A DNA stretch of 64,000 nt from Caloramator sp. mosi_1 (GCF_028622835.1 NZ_CP117677.1:2342820-2406819); one strand, 5' to 3'; positions 9,676-19,837 are shown, numbered from the stretch's first letter. A program made the numbers and translations. The notes: a model not told the origin generated them from the letters alone.

Positions 9676-10463
9676 TCACCTTAAATTGTTATTTTTATTA
9701 TATGTACTTATTATAGCTTCAATTAAAGCAGATTTAAAACCTTTATTTTCTAAAGTTCTTATACCTTCAATGGTTGTACCTCCAGGCGAACACACCATAT
9801 ATTTCAAATCACTTGTATTTATTTCACCAGTTTTTAACATTTCTGCTGTACCAATTATAGTATCACAAATGACATTCAATGCTTCTTTATGCGGTATCCC
9901 TATATATACACCTGCATCAACAAATGCTTCAATAAATTCTGATATAAAAGCAGGGCTACTTCCAGACAACGCTGAATATTTATTTATATCTTTCTCATCA
10001 ACCTCTACGACCTTACCAATAGAGTTTAAAAGATCAATAATTTGCTTTTTTCTAAATCTAATATGTTTAAAAACGTTGCTGCAGTAATACCTTCATTAAC
10101 CAATGCTGCAACATTAGGCATAATTCTTACTATTTTATCATAACCTGTATTTTTCTTTATTTCATCTATTGTTATTCCAGCTGCCATCGAAATCAAAACC
10201 TTATTACAATAATAATTTTCTTTTATTACACCATAAATATCTTTATAAACATTAGGTTTAACAGCCAAAAATATATATTGTGATTTTTCAATTATTTCAT
10301 CACAGTTTTTACATATATTAACTCCAAACGTTTTATTAGCATTTTCAAGTTTATTTTTATCAATATCATAAATATAAATTTTATTGGTATTATATATTCC
10401 CTTATTAATTATACCTTTTATAATAGCGGTAGCCATATTACCAAAACCAATAAAACCTATCAT
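9676..10463 (-). CDS. proC: Pyrroline-5-carboxylate reductase
   Basis: ProC reduces pyrroline-5-carboxylate to proline, the last step of proline synthesis. The N-terminal Rossmann fold shows MIGFIGFGNMATAI, then FLAVKPNVY and VRIMPNVAALVNEG. The C-terminal dimer domain has YSALSGSSPAFI and the signature CSPGGTTIEGIRTLE. I start at 10463 because GGAGGT lies eight bases before it. One base is missing near 10040 in a T-run; the corrected length is 262 aa, as usual. It lies downstream of purB but beyond that gene's terminator. Confidence 0.92.
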
Positions 10464-10535
10464 AAATACCACCTCCATCTAAAAAACTTTCTTATTTAAT
10501 TATAATCAAAAGGAAAACAAATTAAAAGAAATAAA

Positions 10536-10558
10536 AAAGCGACTTTTAACGTCGCTTT
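10536..10558 (-). terminator. Terminator of purB
   Basis: Stem AAAGCGAC (10536-10543) / GTCGCTTT (10551-10558) overlaps the purB stop; on the minus strand it is followed by TTTTTTAT-like sequence. Confidence 0.75.
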
Positions 10559-11994
10559 ACACAGTTATTTCAGCCTCTATTTGTTCTATATCCTTATATT
10601 TATTAATAATTGGTTCAACTACATCATTAATAAATTCCTCTACCTGTTCCTTAGAACGACCTATATAATTCTTTTCATTCATTATATCATTTAAATCATC
10701 ATCAACTAACTCAAATACTGGATCGCTAACAATTCTATTCAACAAATCATTTTCTCCTCCAAAAACCTTTATATTTTTAGCAGCTTCCATTGAATGCACC
10801 CTTATCCTTTCGTGTAGCTCTTGTCTATCGCCACCTTTTTTACACATTCCATCAGAATATTTTCTGTAGCCATAAATGGCAATTCCTCTCTTACTCTTTT
10901 TAAAATAATTTTTTCATTAACCACTAATCCAGAAGTAATATTTATATATAAATTCAATATCCCATCTACTGCTAAAAAGGACTCTGCTAAAACCAATCTT
11001 CTATTTGCCGAATCATCTAACGTCCTCTCAAACCATTGTGTAGAAGCTGTAATATCAGCATTAGTTGAATTTACTATTACATATCTTGCTAGTGCTGATA
11101 TTCTTTCTGATCTCATAGGATTCCTTTTATAAGGCATTGCAGAAGAACCTATCTGACTTTTTCAAAAGGCTCTTCAATTTCTTTAAAACTTTGAAGTATA
11201 CGAATATCATTACTAAATTTGTAAGCACTTTGAGCTATACTTGATAATACATTTAAAACTAATGTATCTTGTTTTCTAGGATAAGTTTGACCAGTAACCC
11301 TAAAGTACTTGTTTTCAAAACCTAAAATATTACACACCATCTCATCAAGTTGCTTTACTTTATTATGATCACCATTAAATAATTTAAGAAAGCTTGCCTG
11401 TGTTCCTGTAGTACCTTTAACACCCAGTAACTTTAAATTTTCAATACAATATTCAAGTTGTTCTAAATCCATAAGCAAATCCTGCAGCCATAAACAAGCT
11501 CTTTTCCCAACTGTAGAAAGCTGTGCAGGTTGTAAATGTGTGTATGATAGCGTCGGTAAATCTTTATATTTCAACGCAAATTCCTTTAAATTTTTAATGC
11601 AAGATATTAATTTCTTTCTTAAAAGTTCTAACGATTCTTTTATTATAATAACATCTGTGTTATCACCTATATAACAACTTGTTGCACCTAAGTGTATAAT
11701 TGGTTTTGCTTTTGGGCATTGTTCTCCATATGCATATACATGTGACATAACATCGTGTCTTGTTTCTCTTTCCTTTTGTTCAGCTACTTCATAATTAATG
11801 TTTTCAATATTTGCCTTTAATTCATCTATTTGTTCTTGTGTAATAGAAAGACCTAATTCTTTTTCAGCCTGAGCTAATGCAACCCATAATTTTCTCCAAG
11901 TTTTAAATTTCTTTTCATCCGAAAATAAATAGGACATCTCTTTACTTGCATATCTTTTTGTCAAAGGACTAATATACAAACATCTATCGTCCAT
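10557..11994 (-). CDS. purB: Adenylosuccinate lyase
   Basis: PurB cleaves SAICAR and adenylosuccinate, releasing fumarate, in purine synthesis. It belongs to the longer form of the family (479 aa after correction). Conserved parts are [16 protein letters not shown] (catalytic His region), [32 protein letters not shown] and the fumarase/lyase signature [19 protein letters not shown] lies nine to ten bases before the ATG at 11994. Frame breaks lie near 11150, inside the signature region, and near 10830. It stands alone between spoVS and proC, outside any purine operon. Confidence 0.93.
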
Positions 11995-12077
11995 ATCATT
12001 CGCCTCCTAACGAAAATTTTAATTTATATATATATTTTGTTTCGTATTTATATTATAACATAATTAACAAAATATAA

Positions 12078-12102
12078 AAAGTAGGAGTATTTCTCCTACT
12101 TT
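12078..12102. terminator. Isolated hairpin between spoVS and purB
   Basis: Perfect 10-bp stem AAAGTAGGAG (12078-12087) / CTCCTACTTT (12093-12102), with T-rich sequence after it on both strands. spoVS already has its own terminator at 12207-12231, so this second one lies about 85 bases upstream of purB and could be an attenuator in the purB leader. I see no known riboswitch core in 12103-12206. Confidence 0.55.
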
Positions 12103-12206
12103 AGTTTTTGAACAAAAGTTTCAATTCTATCTATGTTAAATAATACAATAAAATCTAAGGATCTTTATATAGTTACAATTTTTCATTTATTTTTTAAACA
12201 AAAATA

Positions 12207-12231
12207 AAAAGGAGAGTTAGACTCTCCTTTT
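12207..12231 (-). terminator. Terminator of spoVS
   Basis: Stem AAAAGGAGAGT (12207-12217) / ACTCTCCTTTT (12221-12231), seven bases after the spoVS stop, with T-rich sequence following on the minus strand. Confidence 0.75.
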
Positions 12232-12237
12232 AAAAAA

Positions 12238-12498
12238 TTATCTTGGTTGAATTATAAATTTTATTGCCGTTCTCTCTTCACCATCAATATTCACATCAGT
12301 AAATGCAGGTATACAAATCAAATCAATTCCACTTGGTGCAACAAACCCTCTTGCGATTGCAACAGCCTTAATTGCTTGATTAATAGCTCCTGCACCAATT
12401 GCCTGCATTTCAGCAATTCCCTTTTCCCTAACAACACCTGCTAAAGCACCTGCTACAGAATTTGGATTTGATTTTGCTGAAACCTTTAATACTTCCAT
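12238..12498 (-). CDS. spoVS: Stage V sporulation protein S
   Basis: SpoVS is a small, very conserved Alba-like protein needed for late sporulation steps (coat formation and engulfment-linked events in Bacillus). The 86-aa product is unbroken and matches the family along its length: MEVLKVSAKSNPNSVAGALA, REKGIAEMQAIGAGAINQA, AIARGFVAPSGIDL and FTDVNIDGEERTAIKF. AAGGAGGT precedes the ATG. A good sigma-H promoter lies upstream at 12544-12570, just inside the junction with the ISL3-type element. Confidence 0.97.
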   Translation of the reverse strand: MEVLKVSAKSNPNSVAGALAGVVREKGIAEMQAIGAGAINQAIKAVAIARGFVAPSGIDLICIPAFTDVNIDGEERTAIKFIIQPR

Positions 12499-12543
12499 TT
12501 TTGTACCTCCTTAATGTTGCATATTATTGTTCTAATATTCTAT

Positions 12544-12570
12544 ATTCTACACGCAAATAAAAATTCCTTC
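12544..12570 (-). promoter_or_regulatory. Putative sigma-H promoter of spoVS
   Basis: Reading the minus strand, GAAGGAATT (12570-12562) fits the sigma-H -35 consensus RnAGGAWWW and GTAGAAT (12550-12544) fits the -10 RnnGAAT, with an 11-base spacer. In Bacillus spoVS is under sigma-H control. The -35 starts only four bases from the target duplication of the adjacent insertion sequence. Confidence 0.6.
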
Positions 12571-12581
12571 TTAAATTTACA

Positions 12582-14056
12582 GGCTCTTTGTCAATAGTTG
12601 GGGCGGGCATTAGATTAGAATGCCTGTCCTTTCTTATTTGATAATGATTTTAGCAAGATAGATAGGATGAGGGAGTTTACCCTTAAAAATTGCACGACAA
12701 AAAGACCAACGATAGTTGGATTTCCTAAAATACAATATTTAACAGATTATTTATTACAACAATGAAGAATTCTATTCCTGAATCTATCAAAATTTCTATA
12801 GCCGAAGGCTATTCTTTTAATAACTTTGATTTTATTATTAAATCCTTCTATACAAGCATTTGTATAAGGAATATCAAAAGAATTACAAATCTCATTAAAA
12901 TATCTGATATAGGTATTTGCACATCTTTTCAATTCATTGATACCACTATTTTGTGCAAGTTTAATCCAATCTTTTAAGAGGACACGAGCTTCGTTAGAAG
13001 AAGGTGAAGCATCAATAATACTCAATAACTTTTCCTTTAAAGTGTGGGCAATTGCTAATTCACTATTATAAGAAAACATAACTTGTAAAGCTAACTTTGA
13101 ATCTGTATCAAGTAAGCCATATCTTTTAAAATAAGCTTTTTACTTCTTTTAAAGTATTTTCTTAATTTAATTGATAGTTCTCTTTGGATACGTTTTCTTA
13201 CCGCTTCTACTGCCCATATGACTTGTCTAATATAGTGAAATTTATCTATAACAATTACAGCATTTTTGAAATAAGTTTTAGCTAAATCAATATAGGGTTG
13301 CCACATATCACAAATAAAGTGTGTAACGCTATCGCGATTTTTAATTTTTCTAAAATAATCTATAAGAATATGCTCTTTTCTATCTTTAATAATGTCTAGT
13401 ATTTTATGATTAACAGGATCGACTATTGCACAATGATATTTAGAACCACCAGAGTTACCTTTAAATTCATCTATAGATATTATTTTAGGTAAATTAGTAG
13501 GAGAAGAGTAAGATACATTATCAAAAATACGTTTTATAGTATCGATAGATAGATTAGTTTTTCTAGCAACTGATGTCATACTATATTCATTAGATAATTC
13601 ATAAATTACAAACATAGCTAATCTATTAGTTATTCTATGATAACGAGGTAAAAATTCTATATGTTCATAAAATTTTTTGCCGCAGGCATTACAACGATAT
13701 CTACGTTTTTTAAGAATGATAAAAGTATGTTTAAAGAATAAGGGTATGTCTTTAATACGCTGAATTCTATAATCGTGAACTCTTGTAACTTTGGAATTAC
13801 AATTAGGGCAAGTACAAATTTTTTCTTAGTTTCTAAGTATATCTCAATGTACGTGTCATTATGAATAATCTTTTTATAATAACATCTTTAAAACCTAATA
13901 AATTTTTGATAGAATTATTAGTGTGCACTTGATGGATGCCTCCTTTCAGGTAAGGTTTTTGTTTGGTTATTTTAATTTTACCAGGTGTCTAATCAGGTGC
14001 ACATATTTTTTGTAAAAAATATGCTGGGTCTACGCCCCAACATTTATTATAGAACC
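12582..14056 (-). mobile_element. ISL3-type insertion sequence, 1475 bp
   Basis: The ends are imperfect inverted repeats: GGCTCTTTGTCAATAGTTGG on the left and, in reverse complement, GGTTCTATAATAAATGTTGG on the right, both continuing GGCG. An exact 8-bp duplication AATTTACA flanks the element (12574-12581 and 14057-14064), the size known for the ISL3 family. One transposase gene lies on the minus strand. The insertion is between the rny terminator and the spoVS promoter and breaks no gene. The perfect duplication suggests a recent event. Confidence 0.92.
12747..13928 (-). CDS. ISL3 family transposase
   Basis: The N-terminal part (about residues 30-70) has a zinc-binding motif CPNC...CNACG, followed by a helix-turn-helix (SMTSVARKTNLSIDTIKRI). 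The DDE catalytic core starts with ISIDEFKG and includes the segment FICDMWQPYIDLAK and DKFHYIRQV. The C-terminus NACIEGFNNKIKVIKRIAFGYRNF contains the final Glu. This is the classic ISL3 pattern. The start is probably GTG at 13928 with GGAGG ten bases upstream. Frame breaks near 13828, 13140 and 13085 are homopolymer-type. Length is about 394 aa. Whether it is active depends on those breaks being artefacts. Confidence 0.88.
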
Positions 14057-14089
14057 AATTTACAAATTATTTTACTATTTACAAATAAA

Positions 14090-14124
14090 AATAATAAGGA
14101 TAGTTTAAAACCATCCTTATTATT
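14090..14124 (-). terminator. Terminator of rny
   Basis: Stem AATAATAAGGAT (14090-14101) / ATCCTTATTATT (14113-14124) overlaps the rny stop; the minus strand continues TTTTATTTG. Confidence 0.75.
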
Positions 14125-15660
14125 TTGCATATTCAATTGCTCTAATCTCTCTAATTACATTAACCTTTATTTGACCAGGATATTCTAACTCACTTTCTAT
14201 TCTTTTACTATATCCCTCGCCATTTGAATTGCATCAGCATCTGAAATTTGTTCTGGTTTTACCATAATTCTTATTTCTCTACCAGCTTGAATAGCATATG
14301 ATTTTTCAACACCTTCAAAGGAATCTGCTATTTCCTCTAATTTTTCTAATCTCTTTATATATGCTTCAAGTGTTTCTCTTCTTGCTCCTGGTCTTGCTGC
14401 AGAAATTGCATCTGCTGCTTGCACTAATATAGCTTCAATTGTTTGTGGTTCAACATCTCCGTGATGTGCCGATACAGCGTGTATAACTGCTGGAGATTCA
14501 TTATATTTCTTTAATATATCTCCACCAATAAGAGCGTGCGGTCCTTCAATTTCGTGATCTAAAGCTTTACCTATATCATGTAAAAGACCTGCTCTTTTTG
14601 CAAGTGCAACATCAGCTCCAAGCTCAGAAGCCATTAAACCTGCCAAATATGAGAACCTCAATAGAATGTTTTAAAACATTTTGTCCATAGCTAGTTCTGT
14701 ACTTTAGTCTACCAAGCAATCTAATTAACTCACTATGTAAACCGTGTACACCAGTTTCAAAAGTAGCTTGTTCGCCTTGTTCACGAATATCGTTTTCAAC
14801 TTCTTTTTTGCCTTTTCAACCATTTCTTCAATTCTGGCAGGATGTATTCTCCCATCAGCTATTAATTTTTCTAATGCAAGTCTTGCAACTTCTCTTCTTA
14901 TTGGATCAAAACCTGATAATATCACTGCTTCAGGAGTATCATCAATTATTAAATCAATACCTGTTAGTGTTTCAAGTGTTCTAATGTTTCTACCTTCTCT
15001 ACCAATTATTCTACCCTTCATTTCATCATTTGGTAGGCTTACAACTGAAACTGTGGTTTCTGCAACGTGATCTGCAGCACATCTTTGTATTGCACAAGCA
15101 ATTATTTCTCTAGCCTTTTTATCAACCTCTTCCTTTGCTTTAGTTTCTATTTCTTTAATTAACATTGCTGCATCGTGTTTAACTTCTTCCTTTACATTGT
15201 TTAATATAATTTCCTTAGCCTCTTCTGTTGTTAAATTAGCAATTCTTTCAAGTTCTTGAACTTGTTTTTGTAAACTTCATTCATTTGGTCTTGTAATTCT
15301 TGAATTTCTTGTTGTTTCTTTACAAGGTTTTCTTCTCTTGCTTCTAATGCTTCTACTTTTTATCGAGAGTCTCCTCTCTTAAAATTAATCTCCTCTCCAT
15401 TCTTTGGATTTCATTTCTTCTTTCTCTTACTTCTTTTCGAATTCATTTCTTAGCTTATGGACCTCTTCTTTTGCCTCAATCATAGCTTCTTTTTCTTTGA
15501 TTCTGCTTCTTTTTCAGCATCAGATACAATTTTTTAGCTAATTCCTCAGTTGATTGTATCTTTTTTCAGATATATTCTTTCTTATAAAATAGCCTAAAAA
15601 GAAGGCTATCACTCCTGTAGCCCCAATTAATAAAAGCCAAACAAGCGTTTCTATACACAA
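14120..15660 (-). CDS. rny: Ribonuclease Y
   Basis: RNase Y is a membrane-anchored endoribonuclease that starts mRNA decay. A hydrophobic N-terminal anchor ([13 protein letters not shown] to [10 protein letters not shown]) is followed by a long coiled coil, the KH domain ([20 protein letters not shown]) and the HD domain with [23 protein letters not shown] and [11 protein letters not shown]. The C-terminus ends [13 protein letters not shown]. Many frame breaks occur, near 14655, 14690, 14815 and several between 15265 and 15545 in the A-rich coiled coil. The start is unclear: TTG at 15660 or GTG at 15663 sit right against GGGAGG, while an ATA eight bases from it would have ideal spacing if the base were a misread G. 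Length about 515 aa. Confidence 0.9.
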
Positions 15661-15829
15661 CACCTCCCTCTACAGTCAAACAATATTTATTGTATAACAA
15701 ATTAGTTGTTTTTTATTTATAAAGTTAATCAACAAGAGACTCTTTAAACATTTAACTAAAATAGAAGCAAGAATTAACGAAAAATTAAACCATTATTTGT
15801 ATTTATTTTATTATAGTTTTAATTTTATG

Positions 15830-16486
15830 TCAAGTTACAGGGGTAACACTACTAACCGTATCAATTAATTCTACTTTATATTTTTTATCAGCAGATTCTA
15901 ATAGATGCATATTATGAGTCACCATAATAATCTGTCTATTAAACATCTTAGAAACCTGTTTTAAAAATTCTGCAACATTAATTACATAATCTTCACTTAC
16001 ATGTTTTGCTGGTTCATCTAATATTAGTGGTCCATTTATCTTTGGATTATGTGCTTCTAAGAGAGCTATTCTAAGTGCCAAGGAAACTATATCCACTACT
16101 CCTCCTCCTCTTGACACTTCAGGTCTAGTTGTAACATTCTGACCATTTTCTAAAGGTGTTATAACATAAAAATCTGCTTCGTTTCTATTTGCCTTTTCAT
16201 TTAACTCTATCTTAAATTCAATATTAGAATTAAAAATGTATTGCAAACAATTTGTAACAATATGTTCAATTTGTTGTTTTGATTGATCTCTGGCATATTC
16301 AGACACGTTTTGAAGCAACCTTCTAGATTCTAATAAGGTTAGCTCCCTATTTTCCAATGCCTTTAATTTATCTTCTAATTTTTCCTTTTCACTGTTTAGA
16401 GCCTGTAGCTGTCCTCTAAGTTCAAAATATTTTTCTTTTTCTGCTTCCAATTTATCGTTCATTATTTTTAATTTTTCTGACCACAT
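15830..16486 (-). CDS. Rad50/SbcC-like ATPase, C-terminal half as a separate protein
   Basis: An unbroken 218-aa product starting with a coiled coil (about residues 1-75: MNDKLEAEKEKYFELRGQLQ and on). Then come an ABC signature-like segment SRGGGVVDIVSLALRIALLEA and the Walker B ILDEPAKHVSEDY. A switch-His region follows (QIIMVTHNMHLLESAD). These are the C-terminal ATP-binding parts of an SbcC/Rad50/SMC protein without any Walker A. GGGTGAT lies seven bases upstream, so it is translated as its own protein. The Walker A half is encoded two genes upstream (16735-18173). A functional ATPase would need the two polypeptides to meet. It is the last gene of the recX-sbcD-like group. Confidence 0.8.
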   Translation of the reverse strand: MWSEKLKIMNDKLEAEKEKYFELRGQLQALNSEKEKLEDKLKALENRELTLLESRRLLQNVSEYARDQSKQQIEHIVTNCLQYIFNSNIEFKIELNEKANRNEADFYVITPLENGQNVTTRPEVSRGGGVVDIVSLALRIALLEAHNPKINGPLILDEPAKHVSEDYVINVAEFLKQVSKMFNRQIIMVTHNMHLLESADKKYKVELIDTVSSVTPVT

Positions 16487-16495
16487 ATTATCACC

Positions 16496-16731
16496 CTATA
16501 TATCCTTTGGTATTAAGCTTTCTGCCTCATCTATTAACCTCACAATTTCCTTTTCTAAGTTTTTATTTCTTGTTCTAAATTTTCTGGTTCAAAACCTAAT
16601 TTTTTAATTTCATCCATCAATTCTTTTTTGTATTTGTAGCTGTTCTAATCTTGTTTCTGCTTTAATTCGTTTATTTTTGCATATTCAAGTCTTCGCTTTA
16701 AATCATTTAATTTTTCTTCGTAATTATGCAT
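16496..16731 (-). CDS. Small coiled-coil protein between the two ATPase halves
   Basis: A start codon at 16731 lies three bases after the previous stop, with GGAGGAGG just upstream (overlapping the 3' end of the Walker A gene). The product reads MHNYEEKLNDLKRRLEYAKI and continues, after corrections near 16664, 16628 and 16572 in A-runs, to LIPKDI: about 78 aa that is almost wholly heptad-like Leu/Glu/Lys coiled coil. The next gene begins nine bases further on. I know no family for it. It may form part of the arm of the split Rad50-like complex. Read without correction it is only 28 aa long. Confidence 0.55.
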
Positions 16732-16734
16732 ATC

Positions 16735-18173
16735 TTATTCCTCCTCCATTGTACTTAAAATTTTATCAATTTTATTTTCATTAACTTCACTTCCACACAT
16801 AGGACAAACGTTTATAATTTTTAATGTATACTTGTATTCATCTACTAAACTATTAATTTCACTTACACATTTTCTATATTCAACTGTTAAATCCTTTATT
16901 TCTTTTTCAATTGTATTATGACTCATAATAAAAGTATTGGCATTTTTATATTTAGATACTTTATTGTCTATACAAGAAATTTTATCAATACATTTTTCTA
17001 ATTCCTTAAACTTTTTCATATATTCATTTCCTTTAGAAATAGATGTTGTACAAGAAATATATTTGTTATACTTATCTATTAATTGTATATACCTCTTCAA
17101 TGACTGTTCTATTTTTGGTATCATCTCATTTAAGATTGAAACATTTCTTGTATTAATTTCAATACTTGATACCATTTTGATTTCTTTATTTAATTTTATA
17201 TCTTTTTCTTTTAATTCATATAAAATAAAATATTTTTGTAGTAAATCAATTAATGTTTTTATTCTAAAATTTGCTATATCTATGTTTGATGTTTTTACAA
17301 ACACTTTTTCTTGTTCTAAAATATCTTGATTAATTAACTTAAGATTACAACTAATAGTATTCAATTTAATATATTGGTTTATTTTATTCTCTAATAATCC
17401 TATATTAAATTTTTCTATGTCCTTTAATATTTTAACTATTTTTTCCTGTTCAGCAGCCTCTCTGTTTAATTGATTTAAAGAATTACTATATTCTTTAATT
17501 TTATTCAATAAATCTATCTTATCTCTTAAATTTTTTAATATATTTTCCTTTTTACTTATATATTTCTCTAATTCATATACATAATTTAATGAATCTATTT
17601 TTTTATCTATTTCACTTAAATTGTCTTTTACAAGCTTTGAATCACTCTGAATTAAATTTATGTCTTTATTTATATCCTTTATAGCTTCATCTATAATATT
17701 TAATCCAACAATTTTGCCTATTGCTTTTGATTTTAAGGAATTAGGTTGACTTAACAAAAAGGTCCTTCTAATTGTTCTGATAAATTTAGACACATATCAT
17801 TATCCTTATCTATTCTTATTTTTCTTATTTTATGTGCCTCTTGTATATCTAAGGGTATATCATTACCAAACCCTTCATAGACAGTTTCTTCTCCATTTTT
17901 TATAAGCCTGTACGTATTTTTTGTTTTTGTTCTTTCTCTTATTATTTTAACTCCGTCAGATAAAGTTAACGTAACTCTGCAATAGTTAGAATCAAACCTT
18001 ATAAATTCAACTCCCTTTGGTTCATTAAACAAACACCACTTCAACGCCCTAATAATTGCTGATTTTCCATTATCCGAAGGACCTACAATAACATTAAGAT
18101 TTTCACTCAAATCAAGTTTAGTATGCTTATGTGATTGAAAATTTTCAATTTCAATTGATTTAATATAAATCAA
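16735..18173 (-). CDS. Rad50/SbcC-like ATPase, N-terminal half with zinc hook
   Basis: Starts IYIKSIEIENFQSHKHTKLD, typical of SbcC/Rad50/RecF, with Walker A GPSDNGKSAI (about residues 31-40). From residue 150 to 450 it is a long coiled coil. It ends with the zinc-hook motif CPMCG about 23 residues before the stop. The start is a TTG at 18173 that overlaps the stop of the upstream nuclease gene (TTGA), with GAGGTGAT before it, so translation is coupled. One base is missing near 17755 (A-run); corrected length 479 aa. There is no signature motif or Walker B: these are on the separate gene at 15830-16486. The partner is probably the Mre11/SbcD-like nuclease. Confidence 0.8.
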
Positions 18174-19150
18174 TCTATCACCTCTTTTGATAAAAGTAAA
18201 TGTGCCCTAGATAGTCTATCTAAGACCTCACTTTTTATTTCATCTGGAATTGATTCTTTTTCGCAATCTCCTCAACTATTTGATTAATACTTAATATCTC
18301 AAACTCACCATAATTATTAACAGTTTGAATTATATTGTTGAATATTATTTCCCTTTGTTCCTGTATTTTAATAAAACTTCTATCAAGTACATCTTCACCT
18401 ATTGGTGCTGATTTTATTTTTTCAATGGTAATAGATATGTCTTCACCAATATCTATTACCGCAAAACTTGATGTCTTTTAATTTCAAAGATACTGTTATT
18501 TATTCTAACTACAGCACCAGGATTGACAAAATATTTATCTTCAGCTTTAATTACTCCAAAGCCAGTATGGTAATGTCCACATAACGTAATATCTGCTTCT
18601 GTTTTTTAATAATTTCTTCTATTGTTGTATGTGGAACTTCCTTTATAAATGGCTTTTCCATTAGCATACCGTGTACAATATGTATTAAATAATCACATTC
18701 ATCTTTATTTATTATATATTTACTTTTAAATGGATCTACATCTATATCATAAACATAACTTGAGCCAGTAATTTTCACTTTAATATTTCTATCAAATAAT
18801 TCTACAGGTTTATCATCTAAAATCCAAACTATGCCTAATGTTTCAAGAATTCCTATGATGGTTCTATTAACTGTATTTGGATTTTGTCCATAAATATCGT
18901 GATTGCCTAAAACCATATAAATAGGTTTAGGAAACCTATTTAATAAATCTATAAATTTTTGCATCACAGAAAGTGAAACATCAGGTCTATCCAATAAATC
19001 TCCACCAAACAACACATAATCAATCTTATTATATTTAACATATTTAAGTAATTCCTCAAACTTATTAAAAAGGGTAGACTCAAAATCATCTAATCTTGCT
19101 CTTGGATTTGTTCCTCTTATATGCGTATCTGTGAAAAACAAAAATTTCAT
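18170..19150 (-). CDS. Mre11/SbcD-like metallophosphoesterase (DNA nuclease)
   Basis: All calcineurin-like motifs are present: FFTDTHIRG at the start, FGGDLLDRPD, LGNHDIYG, HIVHGMLM and, after a break near 18605, LCGHYHTGFG. The C-terminal part (about residues 230-327, to LLLSKEVID) would form the capping and ATPase-binding region. Other frame breaks are near 18478 and 18262. Corrected length is about 327 aa, a little shorter than Escherichia coli SbcD. It starts seven bases after recX and overlaps the Walker A gene by four bases, so nuclease and ATPase should be made together and process DNA ends or hairpins. Confidence 0.85.
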
Positions 19151-19156
19151 TAATAT

Positions 19157-19778
19157 CTACTCCCATTCTATTTCTTTATCAATTTTTTTAATTACCTTCT
19201 TTATTTCTTCGTTTGTATATCCTTTATAATATAAAAACCTTGCTATTTTATTTAAAGAATCATTGTCTTTTTATAGGATTTTAACTTCTTAAGTGCCAAA
19301 TTATATGCATTGTTTATCATTTCATCTTCATCAAAATTTAGTTTTTCAACAATGCTATTGTTTACACCCTTTATTTTTAATTCATTCACTATTCTTAATC
19401 TACCTAACTTATTCATTTTAATCTTTTTCTTACGAATTTATTAGCATATTTAAAATCATCAATTAATTCATAATCCTGAAGTTTATTAATAATAATTTCA
19501 ATACTGTTATCACTATAACCTTTTTGCTTTAATTTATCAATAAATTCTTTTACAGTATAATCTCTTACATTTAATAAATTTAATGCGTACTTATACCCCT
19601 TACTTATTTCACACTTCTGTATTAAATTTAATAGTTCTTGTTCATTTATTACTTTATCAATCTTGATATTATATTTTAATATATCCTCTAAATCGGCAGA
19701 AAAACGATATATTCCATCTATGTATATATTATATCTATCACTATTACTCTTTTGCTTTTCAATTCCGGTTATCTGCAT
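19157..19778 (-). CDS. recX: RecA regulator RecX
   Basis: RecX binds the RecA filament and limits its activity. The sequence shows the three-helix tandem repeats: ALNLLNVRDYTVKEFIDKLKQKGY, KLQDYELIDDFKYANKFVR and, after a frame break near 19428, LGRLRIVNELKIKGVN. A second break lies near 19270. Corrected length is 207 aa. It follows recA after a strong terminator, so it is expressed by read-through or from a separate promoter, and it leads into the nuclease/ATPase genes. Confidence 0.88.
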
Positions 19779-19802
19779 TTAATCAACTCCTTTTAAATTG
19801 AA

Positions 19803-19832
19803 AATAAACATCCCTTTTATGGGATGTTTATT
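19803..19832 (-). terminator. Terminator between recA and recX
   Basis: Perfect 12-bp stem AATAAACATCCC (19803-19814) / GGGATGTTTATT (19821-19832). It lies six bases after the recA stop and probably lowers expression of recX and the sbcD/C-like genes relative to recA. Confidence 0.8.
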
Positions 19833-19837
19833 AAAAA

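Noticed and set aside
12103-12206. Purine or other known riboswitch upstream of purB
   Set aside because: I could not find the three-way junction core or conserved loop sequences of the purine, PRPP or guanidine classes.
16735-16737. Stop codon of the Walker A protein as one more sequencing frameshift
   Set aside because: It is an in-frame TAA that follows GAGGAGGAA, which is at once a ribosome binding site for the ATG six bases on. There is no homopolymer, and the next protein starts with a new Met. A real gene end is the simpler reading.
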